Positions 8,329 to 17,302 of a stretch of DNA of 64,000 nucleotides are shown here, piece by piece. Position 1 is the first letter of the stretch; each line of letters starts with the position of its first letter. The translations under genes and the position numbers were made by a program. The DNA comes from DASXUG01 sp036504995. GTDB taxonomy: Bacteria; Pseudomonadota; Gammaproteobacteria; Burkholderiales; Methylophilaceae. Location: NCBI GenBank assembly GCA_036504995.1, contig DASXUG010000006.1:1-64000 (forward strand). Direction: 5' to 3'. Under the pieces are notes generated by a model that worked only from the letters and a program-made list of their open reading frames with translations, was not told the DNA's origin and made no database searches.

Positions 8329-9331
8329 TTTAGCAACAATTAGCACGGTAGATGCGAGCAGCATCAAAAGAAATATCCCCGCATCTACACAAGAAAAAGA
8401 AGAACGTTGGAGCGTAGCGCAAATCGTTGCCCTATTTGAACTGCCGTTTGCAGATTTAATGCATCAGGCACAACTCGTGCATCGCGCAAACTTTGACCCT
8501 AATGCAGTACAAGTCAGCACACTGCTTTCCATCAAAACTGGTGGCTGTTCTGAAGACTGTGGCTATTGCCCACAGGCAGCACGCTATCATACCGATGTTG
8601 AAAATGAGCCGATGATGCAGTTAGACGAAGTGCTGGCCGCCGCGAAGGCAGCTAAAGACAGTGGCGCAAGCCGCTTCTGCATGGGCGCCGCCTGGCGTAG
8701 CCCTAAGCAAAGAGATTTAGAGCCTGTGCTTAAAATGATTTCAGAGGTGAAAGCCATGGGCTTAGAAACTTGTGCGACATTAGGCATGTTGAAGGATGGT
8801 CAAGCGACGCAGCTTAAAGAAGCGGGCTTAGATTATTACAATCACAACCTAGATACTGCACCTGAATTTTATGGTGATGTGATTACCACACGCACCTATC
8901 AAGATCGTTTAGATACTCTGGATAGCGTTCGCGAAGCGGATATTAACGTATGTTGTGGCGGCATTATCGGTATGGGCGAAAGCCGTAACCAACGTGCGGG
9001 GTTATTAGCGCAACTTGCCAATATGGAGCGCCCACCAGAAAGTGTGCCGATTAATTTGCTAACGCAAGTAGAAGGTACGCCATTACACGGAGTAGATGCA
9101 CTCGACCCATTTGAGTTTATCCGCACTATTGCCGCCGCACGCATCACTATGCCTAAGAGTTATGTACGTTTATCAGCTGGCCGTCAAAGCATGCACGAAG
9201 GTATCCAAGCACTGTGTTTCTTGGCGGGGGCAAACTCCATATTTTACGGTGAGAAACTACTCACCACGGGCAACCCAGAAGCGGAAACTGACAAAGCCTT
9301 ATTTGCAAAACTTGGCATTCACCCTGCCTGA
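8321..9331 (+). CDS. bioB: Biotin synthase
   Basis: 336 residues. A radical-SAM enzyme that inserts sulfur into dethiobiotin. The 4Fe-4S motif CxxxCxxC is present as CSEDCGYC, and the family segments YNHNLDTAPEFY and GIIGMGES are intact. The start has a GGAGA ribosome site inside the end of the upstream gene. The N-terminal extension before the catalytic core (about 35 residues) is modest. Second gene of the biotin operon. Confidence 0.97.
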   Translation: MSDLATISTVDASSIKRNIPASTQEKEERWSVAQIVALFELPFADLMHQAQLVHRANFDPNAVQVSTLLSIKTGGCSEDCGYCPQAARYHTDVENEPMMQLDEVLAAAKAAKDSGASRFCMGAAWRSPKQRDLEPVLKMISEVKAMGLETCATLGMLKDGQATQLKEAGLDYYNHNLDTAPEFYGDVITTRTYQDRLDTLDSVREADINVCCGGIIGMGESRNQRAGLLAQLANMERPPESVPINLLTQVEGTPLHGVDALDPFEFIRTIAAARITMPKSYVRLSAGRQSMHEGIQALCFLAGANSIFYGEKLLTTGNPEAETDKALFAKLGIHPA

Positions 9332-9333
9332 TT

Positions 9334-10497
9334 ATGCCCTTGATGGCTGAACTGCAAGCTGAACTCGACCAGCTTGCGCAGGTGGATTTAAAGCGTCGCC
9401 GACGCTTATTGCAAAGCCCGCAATCTGCCCATGCGTTAGTGGATGGCCAGCATGTACTGTCATTTTGCAGCAATGATTATTTGGGCTTGGCTAACCATCC
9501 CACCCTTATTACTGCCCTACAACAAGGTGCGCAACAGGCTGGCGTGGGTAGCGGTGCTTCACACCTGATTACAGGGCATCACCAATTTCATCATGATGCA
9601 GAGCTTGCGTTAGCAAAATTTGTAGGCTTGCCTGCGGCCTTGTTATTTGCAAATGGCTATATGGCTAATTTAGGCGTAGTCACTGCATTAGTGGGGCGCG
9701 ATGATGCTATTTTTGCAGACAAACTCAACCATGCTTCGCTCAACGATGCCGCTGTGTTATCACGCGCCAACTTACAGCGTTTTGCGCACAATGATGTAGC
9801 CTCTTTAGAAAGGCTGCTCGCCAAAAGTCTGGCCAAGCGTAAATTAGTAATTGTTGATGCCGTATTTAGCATGGATGGCGACATCGCCCCATTGCCAGAA
9901 ATATTGGCATTATGTGAGCGTTATGACGCCTATTTAATGGTGGATGATGCGCATGGCTTTGGTGTGCTGGGTGCACAAGGCATGGGTAGCTTAAATCATT
10001 TTAATCTAAAGTCACCACGAATTATTTATATGGCGACTTTAGGTAAAGCAGCTGGGGTTTCAGGGGCATTTGTTGCGGGAGAAAGTGTCGTTATTGAGTA
10101 CTTACTGCAAAAAGCACGCACCTATATTTACACCACAGCCAGCGCGCCTGCGCTATCTGCAGCATTGATGGCATCGCTCAACATCATCGCGCAGTCAGAT
10201 GATAAAAGAGCACACTTGCAAGCATTAATTGCCATGTTACAGCAAAATCTACAATTTAAAGATTGGCATTTAGAGGCCTCAAGCACTGCGATTCAGCCGC
10301 TTATTGTTGGCACCAATGAAGCCGCAGTGGCCTTAAGTGAACATCTGCTTACACAAGGCATTTTGGTGCCAGCGATACGCCCACCAACCGTACCCAAAGG
10401 CACAGCACGCTTGCGCATATCGCTTTCTGCTGCTCACACAACAGAGGACGTCAGCAGACTGATTGACGCGTTAAATTCTGCACAAAGCAAAATATAA
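9334..10497 (+). CDS. bioF: 8-amino-7-oxononanoate synthase
   Basis: 387 residues, normal length. This PLP-dependent enzyme condenses pimeloyl-ACP with alanine. The glycine-rich SGASHLITGHH, the VDDAHGFGVLG aspartate region and the PLP lysine in ATLGKAAGVSG are all present. The gene starts two bases after bioB; ATG 9343 is an alternative start. bioH follows two bases after its stop, so the operon is tightly packed. Confidence 0.95.
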   Translation: MPLMAELQAELDQLAQVDLKRRRRLLQSPQSAHALVDGQHVLSFCSNDYLGLANHPTLITALQQGAQQAGVGSGASHLITGHHQFHHDAELALAKFVGLPAALLFANGYMANLGVVTALVGRDDAIFADKLNHASLNDAAVLSRANLQRFAHNDVASLERLLAKSLAKRKLVIVDAVFSMDGDIAPLPEILALCERYDAYLMVDDAHGFGVLGAQGMGSLNHFNLKSPRIIYMATLGKAAGVSGAFVAGESVVIEYLLQKARTYIYTTASAPALSAALMASLNIIAQSDDKRAHLQALIAMLQQNLQFKDWHLEASSTAIQPLIVGTNEAAVALSEHLLTQGILVPAIRPPTVPKGTARLRISLSAAHTTEDVSRLIDALNSAQSKI

Positions 10498-10499
10498 AT

Positions 10500-11273
10500 A
10501 TGCTCTTACATATAGAAAAAATAGGACAGGGTGAACCGCTTATCATGCTGCACGGCTGGGGCATGCATAGCGGCATGTGGATGCAAACGCGCGATATTTT
10601 AAGCAAGCATTTTACGCTATACATGATCGACTTTCCTGGTATGGGGCATAGTGAAACGATTGCACCCTACCATATGCAAAGTCTAGTGCAATTGATAAAA
10701 GCTGAACTCGCTAAAAATGAAATCCCAGCCAACGCTAACTTGCTGGCTTGGTCACTCGGTAGCCTAGTCGGTATGAAGTTAGCCATGGAACTCCCCATAA
10801 AAAAGCTCGTGTTGGTTGGTAGTACACCATGTTACGTCAACCGCGATGATTGGCAGCTAGGCACGCCTTTGCCCGTATTTAGCTCATTTTTCAGCGGTAT
10901 GCTAAATAACTTTAAGGCGACGATGAACAAACTACTTGCCTTAATCGCGCTGGGTGGGCATAACCCACAAGCCACGAGTAAAGTGCTGCGTGAAGTGTTT
11001 GCCTCTCGCCCTTTGCCAAATCAACAGGCTCTACAAGCAACCTTAGATATTTTGCTAGAAACCGACCTGCGTAGCGAAATTTCAAAGCTGACCATGCCCA
11101 CTTTGGTGATACATGGCGAGCATGACAAACTATGCCCGATTGAAGGCGCAGAATGGCTAGCACAAACGCTGCCTAATGCACAATTTATCAAAATGCAGCA
11201 TGCCGCGCACGAGCCATTTATCTCGCATCCGCAAGCATTTAGCCAACATGTCAGCGAATTTTTATCCGCATAA
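10500..11273 (+). CDS. bioH: Pimeloyl-ACP methyl ester carboxylesterase
   Basis: 257 residues with an alpha/beta-hydrolase fold: oxyanion segment HGWGMHSGMW, nucleophile Ser in AWSLGS (a variant of GxSxG with Ala in the first position), Asp in HGEHDKLCP and catalytic His in HAAHEPF. BioH removes the methyl group that BioC adds, ending pimelate chain synthesis. It is adjacent to bioC, which supports the pairing. Confidence 0.93.
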   Translation: MLLHIEKIGQGEPLIMLHGWGMHSGMWMQTRDILSKHFTLYMIDFPGMGHSETIAPYHMQSLVQLIKAELAKNEIPANANLLAWSLGSLVGMKLAMELPIKKLVLVGSTPCYVNRDDWQLGTPLPVFSSFFSGMLNNFKATMNKLLALIALGGHNPQATSKVLREVFASRPLPNQQALQATLDILLETDLRSEISKLTMPTLVIHGEHDKLCPIEGAEWLAQTLPNAQFIKMQHAAHEPFISHPQAFSQHVSEFLSA

Positions 11274-11287
11274 GCGGAAAGTAGAAT

Positions 11288-12169
11288 ATGGATCAATACA
11301 CAATAGACAAACGCTGGGTAAAGCAATCATTTAGCCGCGCCGCCACGAGTTACGATGCCGCCGCAGTGTTGCAAGCAGAAGTGCGCGAACGCATGATGAG
11401 CCGTCTGGAGTACGTAAAACTCGCCCCTAATATGATTGTGGATGCAGGTTGCGGCACGGGCCACGCCAGCCATACGCTGCTCAAAAAATATCCCGCCAGC
11501 CAGGTACTCTCCCTCGACATTGCTATGGGCATGCTTAAGCAAACGCAACTCAGCGCAGGCTTTTCATCGCAACTACTGGGCATGATAGGCTTAAGCCGTC
11601 ATCGTTTTACCGTAGGCGATATTGAGCAACTCCCCATCGCCAGCAATAGCGCGCAACTGGTATGGTCTAATTTAGCGGTGCAATGGTGTAATGATTTAGA
11701 TGCTGCATTTAGCGAGGCAAACCGTGTATTACAAGCAGGTGGCTTATACAGCTTTACCACGCTAGGCCCCGACACGCTCAAAGAGCTACGCGCCGCCAGC
11801 AATGTAGATGCAGATCACGTACATGTGAGCCGATTTATCGACATGCATGATATTGGCGATGCCTTGGTGCGCGCAGGTTTTAACGCCCCCGTGCTGGATG
11901 TAGAGCGTTTTACACTAACTTACGACAATGTAGTCACCCTGATGCGCGATTTAAAAGCCATCGGTGCCCACAATGCAACGCAAGGGCGCAACCGTGGCCT
12001 GTTAGGTCGCGGCTTTTTGCAAAAACTCACTGACAATTACGAGCAGTTTAGAAGTGAAGGCAAACTGCCCGCTACCTATGAAGTGGTCTACGCCCACGCA
12101 TGGAAACCTGAAGCCAAGCCGCAGCTAGATGTTGGCTTATCGCCCATCACTTTTCGTAAACGTGATTAA
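11288..12169 (+). CDS. bioC: Malonyl-ACP O-methyltransferase
   Basis: 293 residues. It has a class I SAM-binding motif VDAGCGTGHA near residue 50 and the BioC-type N-terminus with SFSRAATSYD. It methylates malonyl-ACP to disguise it for fatty acid synthesis, starting the pimeloyl arm of biotin. It lies between bioH and bioD in one operon. Confidence 0.93.
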   Translation: MDQYTIDKRWVKQSFSRAATSYDAAAVLQAEVRERMMSRLEYVKLAPNMIVDAGCGTGHASHTLLKKYPASQVLSLDIAMGMLKQTQLSAGFSSQLLGMIGLSRHRFTVGDIEQLPIASNSAQLVWSNLAVQWCNDLDAAFSEANRVLQAGGLYSFTTLGPDTLKELRAASNVDADHVHVSRFIDMHDIGDALVRAGFNAPVLDVERFTLTYDNVVTLMRDLKAIGAHNATQGRNRGLLGRGFLQKLTDNYEQFRSEGKLPATYEVVYAHAWKPEAKPQLDVGLSPITFRKRD

Positions 12170-12174
12170 CACTG

Positions 12175-12822
12175 ATGAAGCAAGCTTACTTTATTACCGC
12201 CACTGATACCGATGCAGGCAAAACTTATATCGCCAGTGCACTGGTGAATCACTTTGCACAGCTAGGTTTAAAGTCGGTGGGCATGAAACCGATTGCGGCA
12301 GGTTGCGAATGGGTGGATGGTGTACTGCAAAACTCAGATGTGCTCCAACTTAGGCAAGCCAGCAATGTAGATGCGCCTTTATCGCTCATCAACCCATACG
12401 CATTTCAGCCACCTATCGCCCCGCATATCGCAGCCCAACGAGTGGGTGCTGAAATTGTGCTAGAGAAAATACAACAAGCATTTACCCAACTTAGCCAACG
12501 AGCCGATGTGGTGATTGTAGAGGGGGCTGGCGGCTTTTTAGTACCGCTAAACGATACGCAAACCATGGCAGATTTAGCCGCCAACTTGAATATCCCCGTG
12601 ATTTTGGTGGTAGGCATGCGTTTAGGTTGTATTAATCACGCCTTGCTAAGTGTGCAAGCCATACAAGCACGTGGGTTAACCCTGGCTGGTTGGGTTGCTA
12701 ACCAAATCGACCCTAATATGGCCATGTTGACTGAAAATATTCAAACACTCAAACAGCGCATCCATGTGCCTTGCCTTGCAGAAGTGGCTTGGGGACAAAC
12801 CCCTCAGTTTACTGGCGTTTAA
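12175..12822 (+). CDS. bioD: Dethiobiotin synthetase
   Basis: 215 residues. The P-loop TDTDAGKT at the N-terminus, the EGAGGFLVPL motif near residue 120 and a length close to 220 identify BioD. It carboxylates diaminopelargonate with ATP to give dethiobiotin. It is the last gene of the operon; bioA is not here and must be elsewhere. Its 3' end overlaps the convergent YdjM-like gene by 14 bases. Confidence 0.95.
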   Translation: MKQAYFITATDTDAGKTYIASALVNHFAQLGLKSVGMKPIAAGCEWVDGVLQNSDVLQLRQASNVDAPLSLINPYAFQPPIAPHIAAQRVGAEIVLEKIQQAFTQLSQRADVVIVEGAGGFLVPLNDTQTMADLAANLNIPVILVVGMRLGCINHALLSVQAIQARGLTLAGWVANQIDPNMAMLTENIQTLKQRIHVPCLAEVAWGQTPQFTGV

Positions 12823-13291
12823 ATCGCCGCTTTTGTTGATAGCGATAGCTGAGCAAAATCACCAAGCCTGCCACATTCGGACACCAAATATACCAGTGTG
12901 ACCACGGGATACCGTCAACACTAAAGTCTGAAATCGGCCAAAAAATCGGTGTAGAGAAATAAGCTTTTGCGTGGAAAGGAAAATCCAACACGATATGAAA
13001 CGGCCAAGCTAGCATAGCAAACGCAATGTCTTTACGCCACAAGCGCACCAAAGCAATCACCGACAAACTGATTAAAAAACTATGCCCAAACGCGTAATTG
13101 GTAAACAACCAAGGCGGTAAGCTTTCAATCGGCGGCTTACCCATATGAAAATGCCCGCTTATCACCTGCATCAACATAAACGCACCAAACGAGATTAAAT
13201 CTGGCATCGCCCCAAAAAACATGGCTAGCGCGGCATGTCGCTTGTACCCAAATAGCCCATAACCCCAAAGCGCATGACTAAAGGTATCCAT
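12809..13291 (-). CDS. YdjM-like (DUF457-type) integral membrane protein
   Basis: 160 residues starting MDTFSHALWGYGLFG, a pattern of the membrane-bound putative metal-dependent hydrolase family (YdjM/DUF457) with an early DxxxH. Four or so hydrophobic segments and further histidines (HIVLDFPFH) fit that family. Function is unknown. Its start codon is coincident with the end of nadD, so the two are co-transcribed with the flavin reductase gene. Confidence 0.65.
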   Translation of the reverse strand: MDTFSHALWGYGLFGYKRHAALAMFFGAMPDLISFGAFMLMQVISGHFHMGKPPIESLPPWLFTNYAFGHSFLISLSVIALVRLWRKDIAFAMLAWPFHIVLDFPFHAKAYFSTPIFWPISDFSVDGIPWSHWYIWCPNVAGLVILLSYRYQQKRRFKRQ

Positions 13292-13956
13292 TAACTTGCT
13301 CCATAAAGATGATGTTGCTTAATATAGGCAAATACTTCGGCAGGCAGTTGCGCATGCACATCTTCCCCCGCCGTCAACTGTTGGCGAATATGGGTCGATG
13401 AAATATCCAGCGCGTCGATTTCTTGCATCAAAATTTTGCCGTGTGACAAGCGCTTTAAATCTTGTGCGTCATGCGTAATGTGTTGCTGGATAAGTGTTTG
13501 CAATGCTGGAGCAACATCCACTGCTGCACTCAACCCTGAGTTATCTGGGCGCTGCACCACCACAAAATGGCAATAATCCAACAACTCTGACCAACGATGC
13601 CAGGCGGGTAAGCTTTTAAACGCATCTGTACCGATTAGCCAACACAAACTCACTTCATTTCCCAATATTGCGCGCAGCGCAAGCAAGGTATCAATGGTGT
13701 AAGACTTACCCGCCCGCGCTAGCTCCAGAGGATCGAGTTTAAAACTGGGTTTACCAGCAATTGCACGCTTGACCATTTCAGCCCGTTGCGCTGCCGAAAC
13801 CTCAGGTGCAGCCTTCAATACAGGCATGGCAGAAGGGATAAATCGAACCTCATTAAGCCCTAGTGTGCGCTTTAATTGTTCTGCAAGATACAGATGACCG
13901 TTATGTATCGGGTTAAATGTTCCACCGAGCAAACCTATACTGCGAAGTAAACTCAT
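13291..13956 (-). CDS. nadD: Nicotinate-nucleotide adenylyltransferase
   Basis: 221 residues. It has the nucleotidyltransferase signature GGTFNPIHNGH near the N-terminus (HxGH) and ISSTHIR near the C-terminus, as expected of NadD, which adenylates nicotinate mononucleotide in NAD synthesis. It overlaps the upstream flavin reductase gene by four bases and the downstream YdjM-like gene by one, forming a compact three-gene unit. Confidence 0.94.
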   Translation of the reverse strand: MSLLRSIGLLGGTFNPIHNGHLYLAEQLKRTLGLNEVRFIPSAMPVLKAAPEVSAAQRAEMVKRAIAGKPSFKLDPLELARAGKSYTIDTLLALRAILGNEVSLCWLIGTDAFKSLPAWHRWSELLDYCHFVVVQRPDNSGLSAAVDVAPALQTLIQQHITHDAQDLKRLSHGKILMQEIDALDISSTHIRQQLTAGEDVHAQLPAEVFAYIKQHHLYGAS

Positions 13957-14531
13957 CTTGCCGACTTGCCGTCACCTGACACAAAGAAAAAGCCCCCTGC
14001 TACGTGGTGAATAGTGCGCAGATCATCATGTCCTTCAAAATGCCAACGGTATTGCCCATTTTCATTTTGGCTGAAAACGCGCTCGTCGGCATAAGCCGCA
14101 ACCACTTCGGCGATAAACAAATCGTAAGTGCTGTGGTTATGAGGCTCGGGAATCACTTTACACTCCAACCAAGCCACACACCCTTCCAGCAAGGGGGCAG
14201 TGATTTCTTTGGCAGCAAAGGTAGCTAAATTATTTTCTGCAAACTTATCGGTCGCCAGCAAATCTCGCCCAGAGCTGGAACCGAGCTTTTTCACCAGATC
14301 AATCTGCGCAGCACTTGGCACGTTAATCGCAAAGGTGCCTGAGGCCTCAACCAACTCGCGGGTATAAGCTGTTTTATCAAGCACTACGGTAACTTTAGGC
14401 GGCTTGAAATCCAGCGTGCAAACCCAAGCCACCGCCATAATATTACGCTGCTGCTGATAAGCTGCGCTAATCAGCACAGTTGGCCCGTGATTTAGTAAAC
14501 GATAAGCAGATGATAATTCTATATTTTTCAT
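13953..14531 (-). CDS. Flavin reductase family protein (FMN-binding split barrel)
   Basis: About 192 residues starting MKNIELSSAYRLL. The frame is open further upstream, but the ATG at 14531 has a GAGC ribosome site and agrees with the family start. The segments NIMAVAWVC and TFAINVPS are typical of the FMN-binding split-barrel flavin reductases. Substrate is unknown. The end overlaps nadD by four bases. Confidence 0.85.
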   Translation of the reverse strand: MKNIELSSAYRLLNHGPTVLISAAYQQQRNIMAVAWVCTLDFKPPKVTVVLDKTAYTRELVEASGTFAINVPSAAQIDLVKKLGSSSGRDLLATDKFAENNLATFAAKEITAPLLEGCVAWLECKVIPEPHNHSTYDLFIAEVVAAYADERVFSQNENGQYRWHFEGHDDLRTIHHVAGGFFFVSGDGKSAR

Positions 14532-14580
14532 CTGCTCATTATAGCTGATGATGCATCGGGTAGTTTCAAGCTTGAAGTAC

Positions 14581-14628
14581 AAAAAAAGCCACCTCACGGT
14601 GGCTAAATACATCGAGGGGACGATGTAG
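14581..14628 (-). terminator. Tandem hairpin terminator after the Spy-like gene
   Basis: Reading the minus strand after the stop at 14639 there are two stems: TACATCG/CGATGTA (14608-14628), then GCCACC/GGTGGC (14588-14603, loop TCAC) directly followed by seven T (complement of 14581-14587). The second is a textbook intrinsic terminator. Confidence 0.85.
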
Positions 14629-14638
14629 GAGAAATGGT

Positions 14639-15163
14639 TTACATCAATTGAATAATATTGGTAGCTTGTATCGAATCAAATTTCTTGGCCTGATCAGCCG
14701 TCAATATTGAATATATCTTGAATTCACGCTCAGCCTGCAAAATCCCTAAGGTCGCGCTACTTTTGGCAATCTGGTCCGCTGCTGAATTGGCAATAAATTC
14801 ATCGTAACTCTTATTCGTTGCCATACTCATGAGCATGCTATGCGCCAAATTAAGCGAGTGCATATTTTGCTCAATAATCGGAATTTGCGCCTTAATCACC
14901 TTAACAATACCTTCCCGCTACGCATCATTCAACTCCAGCGCTTGGGCAAGTTTCTTCATATCCTCTTCATTTTGCAGATGAATCACCGCTGTATTTTCTT
15001 GGAGTGCCACTCCCGCATGTGGCGCTATTTGATTTGATGATCCAATTTGGTCAAAAGAAAATCCAGCAGCCAGCGCATGCTGTGGCGAAACTAAAAAGCC
15101 ACCTAAAACAAATACACAACTAAGAAAAATAGAACTGATTAAACCTGAATATGATAGCTTCAT
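14639..15163 (-). pseudogene. Spy/CpxP-like periplasmic protein, interrupted by an in-frame TAG
   Basis: One continuous frame of 175 codons contains a single internal stop, TAG at 14918-14920. The first part (81 codons) has a signal peptide ending ALA and LAQALELNDA; the second continues REGIVKVIKAQIPI and ends with an LTADQ motif, the LTxxQ hallmark of Spy/CpxP envelope-stress chaperones. Frame and similarity run straight through the stop. A C-to-T change from CAG (Gln, giving DAQRE) would explain it. A GTG at 14899 with an upstream GGGAAGG could restart translation of an unsecreted C-terminal piece. Confidence 0.75.
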
Positions 15164-15247
15164 GCCGCTGCTCCCGATGAATTAACGTATGGGAGCATTG
15201 TAGATTTAGCGCATGTAAAATGCGGTTAAGAGAAGGTAAAGGTAGGT

Positions 15248-15287
15248 AAATATAAAAGCCATGACTGGCTTTTATATTTGTTTTTTT
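15248..15287 (+). terminator. Orphan plus-strand intrinsic terminator
   Basis: A 13-bp perfect stem (AAATATAAAAGCC / GGCTTTTATATTT, loop ATGACT) is followed by G and seven T on the plus strand. Both flanking genes (the Spy-like gene and glnS) are on the minus strand, so the T tract points the wrong way for them. It may end an unannotated small RNA, or act weakly for glnS. Confidence 0.65.
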
Positions 15288-15410
15288 AGTTGAGGGGAGT
15301 CCCCATGCGCTTTTAGTGTGAAGTGAGCCATTGTGCCTATACATACTCAATCAAACTTGCCGCCCACCCCGCACCTAGGGGCTTCTGCGGTTAGACAGGA
15401 ATAATTTGTA

Positions 15411-17177
15411 TTACTTCTGCCAAGTATCCTTTAACGTCACCGTCCTGTTAAACACTGGCTTACCCTCTACACTATCTTTCCGATCTGCCACAAAGTAGCC
15501 GTGTCGTTCAAATTGGAAAGTTTCGGCGGGTTTTGCGTCTTGCAAACCAGCCTCTAGCTGCGCAGTGATGGTGGTCACTGAGTTGGAATTAATATCGGCT
15601 AAAAAGTCCTTATCTCCGCTACCTGGATGCGCTTCTTTAAATAGTCGGTCGTACATTCTAATTTCTGCGGTGCATGCATGTGCAGCACTGACCCAGTGAA
15701 TATTGCCTTTGACCTTGACGCTATCTGAGCCAGGCGTGCCTGATTTGGTATCGGGTAGGTATTCGCAATGCACCACAGTCACGTTGCCTGCGGCATCTTT
15801 TTCAAAACCTGTGCATTTCACCACATAACCGTAGCGCAGGCGCACCATATTGCCTGGGAATAGGCGGAAATAGCCTTTGCTGGGCTCTTCCATAAAGTCT
15901 TCACGTTCTATCCATAGTGTTTTTGACAGTTGCACCACGCGCTTGCCTAGCTCGGGTTTGAGCGGATGGTTGGGGGCAAAGCAATCTTCTGACTGACCAT
16001 CAGGATAGTTATCAATCACTAATTTAATCGGGTCTAATACGGCTATACGACGCTCCGCAGCGATGTTTAAGGTTTCGCGCATGCAGTCTTCGAGGATAGT
16101 ATATTCAATCCATGAGTCCGCTTTACTTACTCCAATTCTATCGGCAAACAATCTAAAGCCCTCTGGCGTATAGCCACGGCGGCGTGCACCTGCGAGCGTG
16201 GGCAGGCGCGGGTCATCCCAGCCACTGACGTGTTTTTCTTCTACCAGTTGGATCAGTTTACGTTTTGATAGCACCACGTAGGTGAGATTTAAACGTGCGA
16301 ACTCATATTGTTTGGGTACGGGTTGCGTAATTAGGCCAGCTTGCGCGAGGTTATCTAGCAACCAATCGTAAAATGGACGTTGATCTTCAAACTCTAAGGT
16401 GCAGATTGAGTGGGTGATTTGCTCAAGCGCATCTTCAATCGGGTGCGCAAAGGTGTACATGGGGTAGATGCACCAGGTATCGCCAGTATTGTGATGATGC
16501 GCACGCTTGATGCGATAAATAGCTGGGTCGCGCATATTGATATTGGGTGACGTCATATCAATTTTGGCACGTAGCACCATGCTGCCATCAGGGTGTTTAC
16601 CATCACGCATTTCACGGAAAAGACGTAAGTTATCTTCTACGCTACGGTTGCGATAGGGCGAATCTTTTCCTGCCTCGGTCAACGTACCACGGTTAATACG
16701 CATTTCTTCTGCAGTTTGCTCATCGACATAGGCTTTGCCTGTGCTGATCAGGCTTTCGGCCGCTTGATACATTAAATCAAAATAGTTACTGGCATAAAAC
16801 AGATGGTTATCGCCAAACGCATCCCAACCAAAGCCCAACCATTTCACCATTTCAGTGATGCTATCGACATACTCTTGTTCTTCTTTTTCGGGATTGGTGT
16901 CATCGAAGCGCATATGGCATACGCCGCCGTAATCACGCGCCAAGCCAAAATTAAGGCAAATACTTTTCGCATGCCCAATGTGCAAATAGCCATTAGGCTC
17001 GGGCGGAAAACGTGTGCGAATTTTTGCTGGATCTGGTTCGCCTGTTGCGTGATGTGCCGCATCACCCGGCGTATGCGCCCATTTGCGCGTGGCGTAGGTG
17101 TTGCTCGCTAAATCACGGTCGATAATACCGCGAATAAAGTTAGAAGCTGGCGGGGTAGGTGTTTTTTCTGCGGACAT
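15411..17177 (-). CDS. glnS: Glutaminyl-tRNA synthetase
   Basis: About 588 residues, a class I aminoacyl-tRNA synthetase. It has PPEPNGYLHIGHAKS (HIGH signature) near residue 60 and VLSKRKL (KMSKS equivalent) near 300, then the anticodon-binding beta-barrel region. ATG 17177 is preferred over an in-frame TTG four codons earlier. The gene stands alone between the Spy-like pseudogene and divergent birA. Confidence 0.96.
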   Translation of the reverse strand: MSAEKTPTPPASNFIRGIIDRDLASNTYATRKWAHTPGDAAHHATGEPDPAKIRTRFPPEPNGYLHIGHAKSICLNFGLARDYGGVCHMRFDDTNPEKEEQEYVDSITEMVKWLGFGWDAFGDNHLFYASNYFDLMYQAAESLISTGKAYVDEQTAEEMRINRGTLTEAGKDSPYRNRSVEDNLRLFREMRDGKHPDGSMVLRAKIDMTSPNINMRDPAIYRIKRAHHHNTGDTWCIYPMYTFAHPIEDALEQITHSICTLEFEDQRPFYDWLLDNLAQAGLITQPVPKQYEFARLNLTYVVLSKRKLIQLVEEKHVSGWDDPRLPTLAGARRRGYTPEGFRLFADRIGVSKADSWIEYTILEDCMRETLNIAAERRIAVLDPIKLVIDNYPDGQSEDCFAPNHPLKPELGKRVVQLSKTLWIEREDFMEEPSKGYFRLFPGNMVRLRYGYVVKCTGFEKDAAGNVTVVHCEYLPDTKSGTPGSDSVKVKGNIHWVSAAHACTAEIRMYDRLFKEAHPGSGDKDFLADINSNSVTTITAQLEAGLQDAKPAETFQFERHGYFVADRKDSVEGKPVFNRTVTLKDTWQK

Positions 17178-17302
17178 GTTTTTTTGCAATATTGAGTGAA
17201 TATATCGTCATTTTACACCCTGCGGCGACTTCTATGTAGTCGCTATATTGGGGCTTTAACGGGCTGTGCTAAACTACGTTTTAATTATTCATATTTCAAA
17301 TT

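Noticed and set aside
8321..12822. Loss of biotin synthesis because bioA is missing
   Set aside because: bioA is often located apart from bioBFHCD; its absence from this operon is not evidence of loss.
14639..15163. Pyrrolysine or selenocysteine-type recoding at the internal stop
   Set aside because: Codon is TAG with no pylT or pyl genes in the window, and no stem-loop resembling an insertion element follows; a point mutation is simpler.
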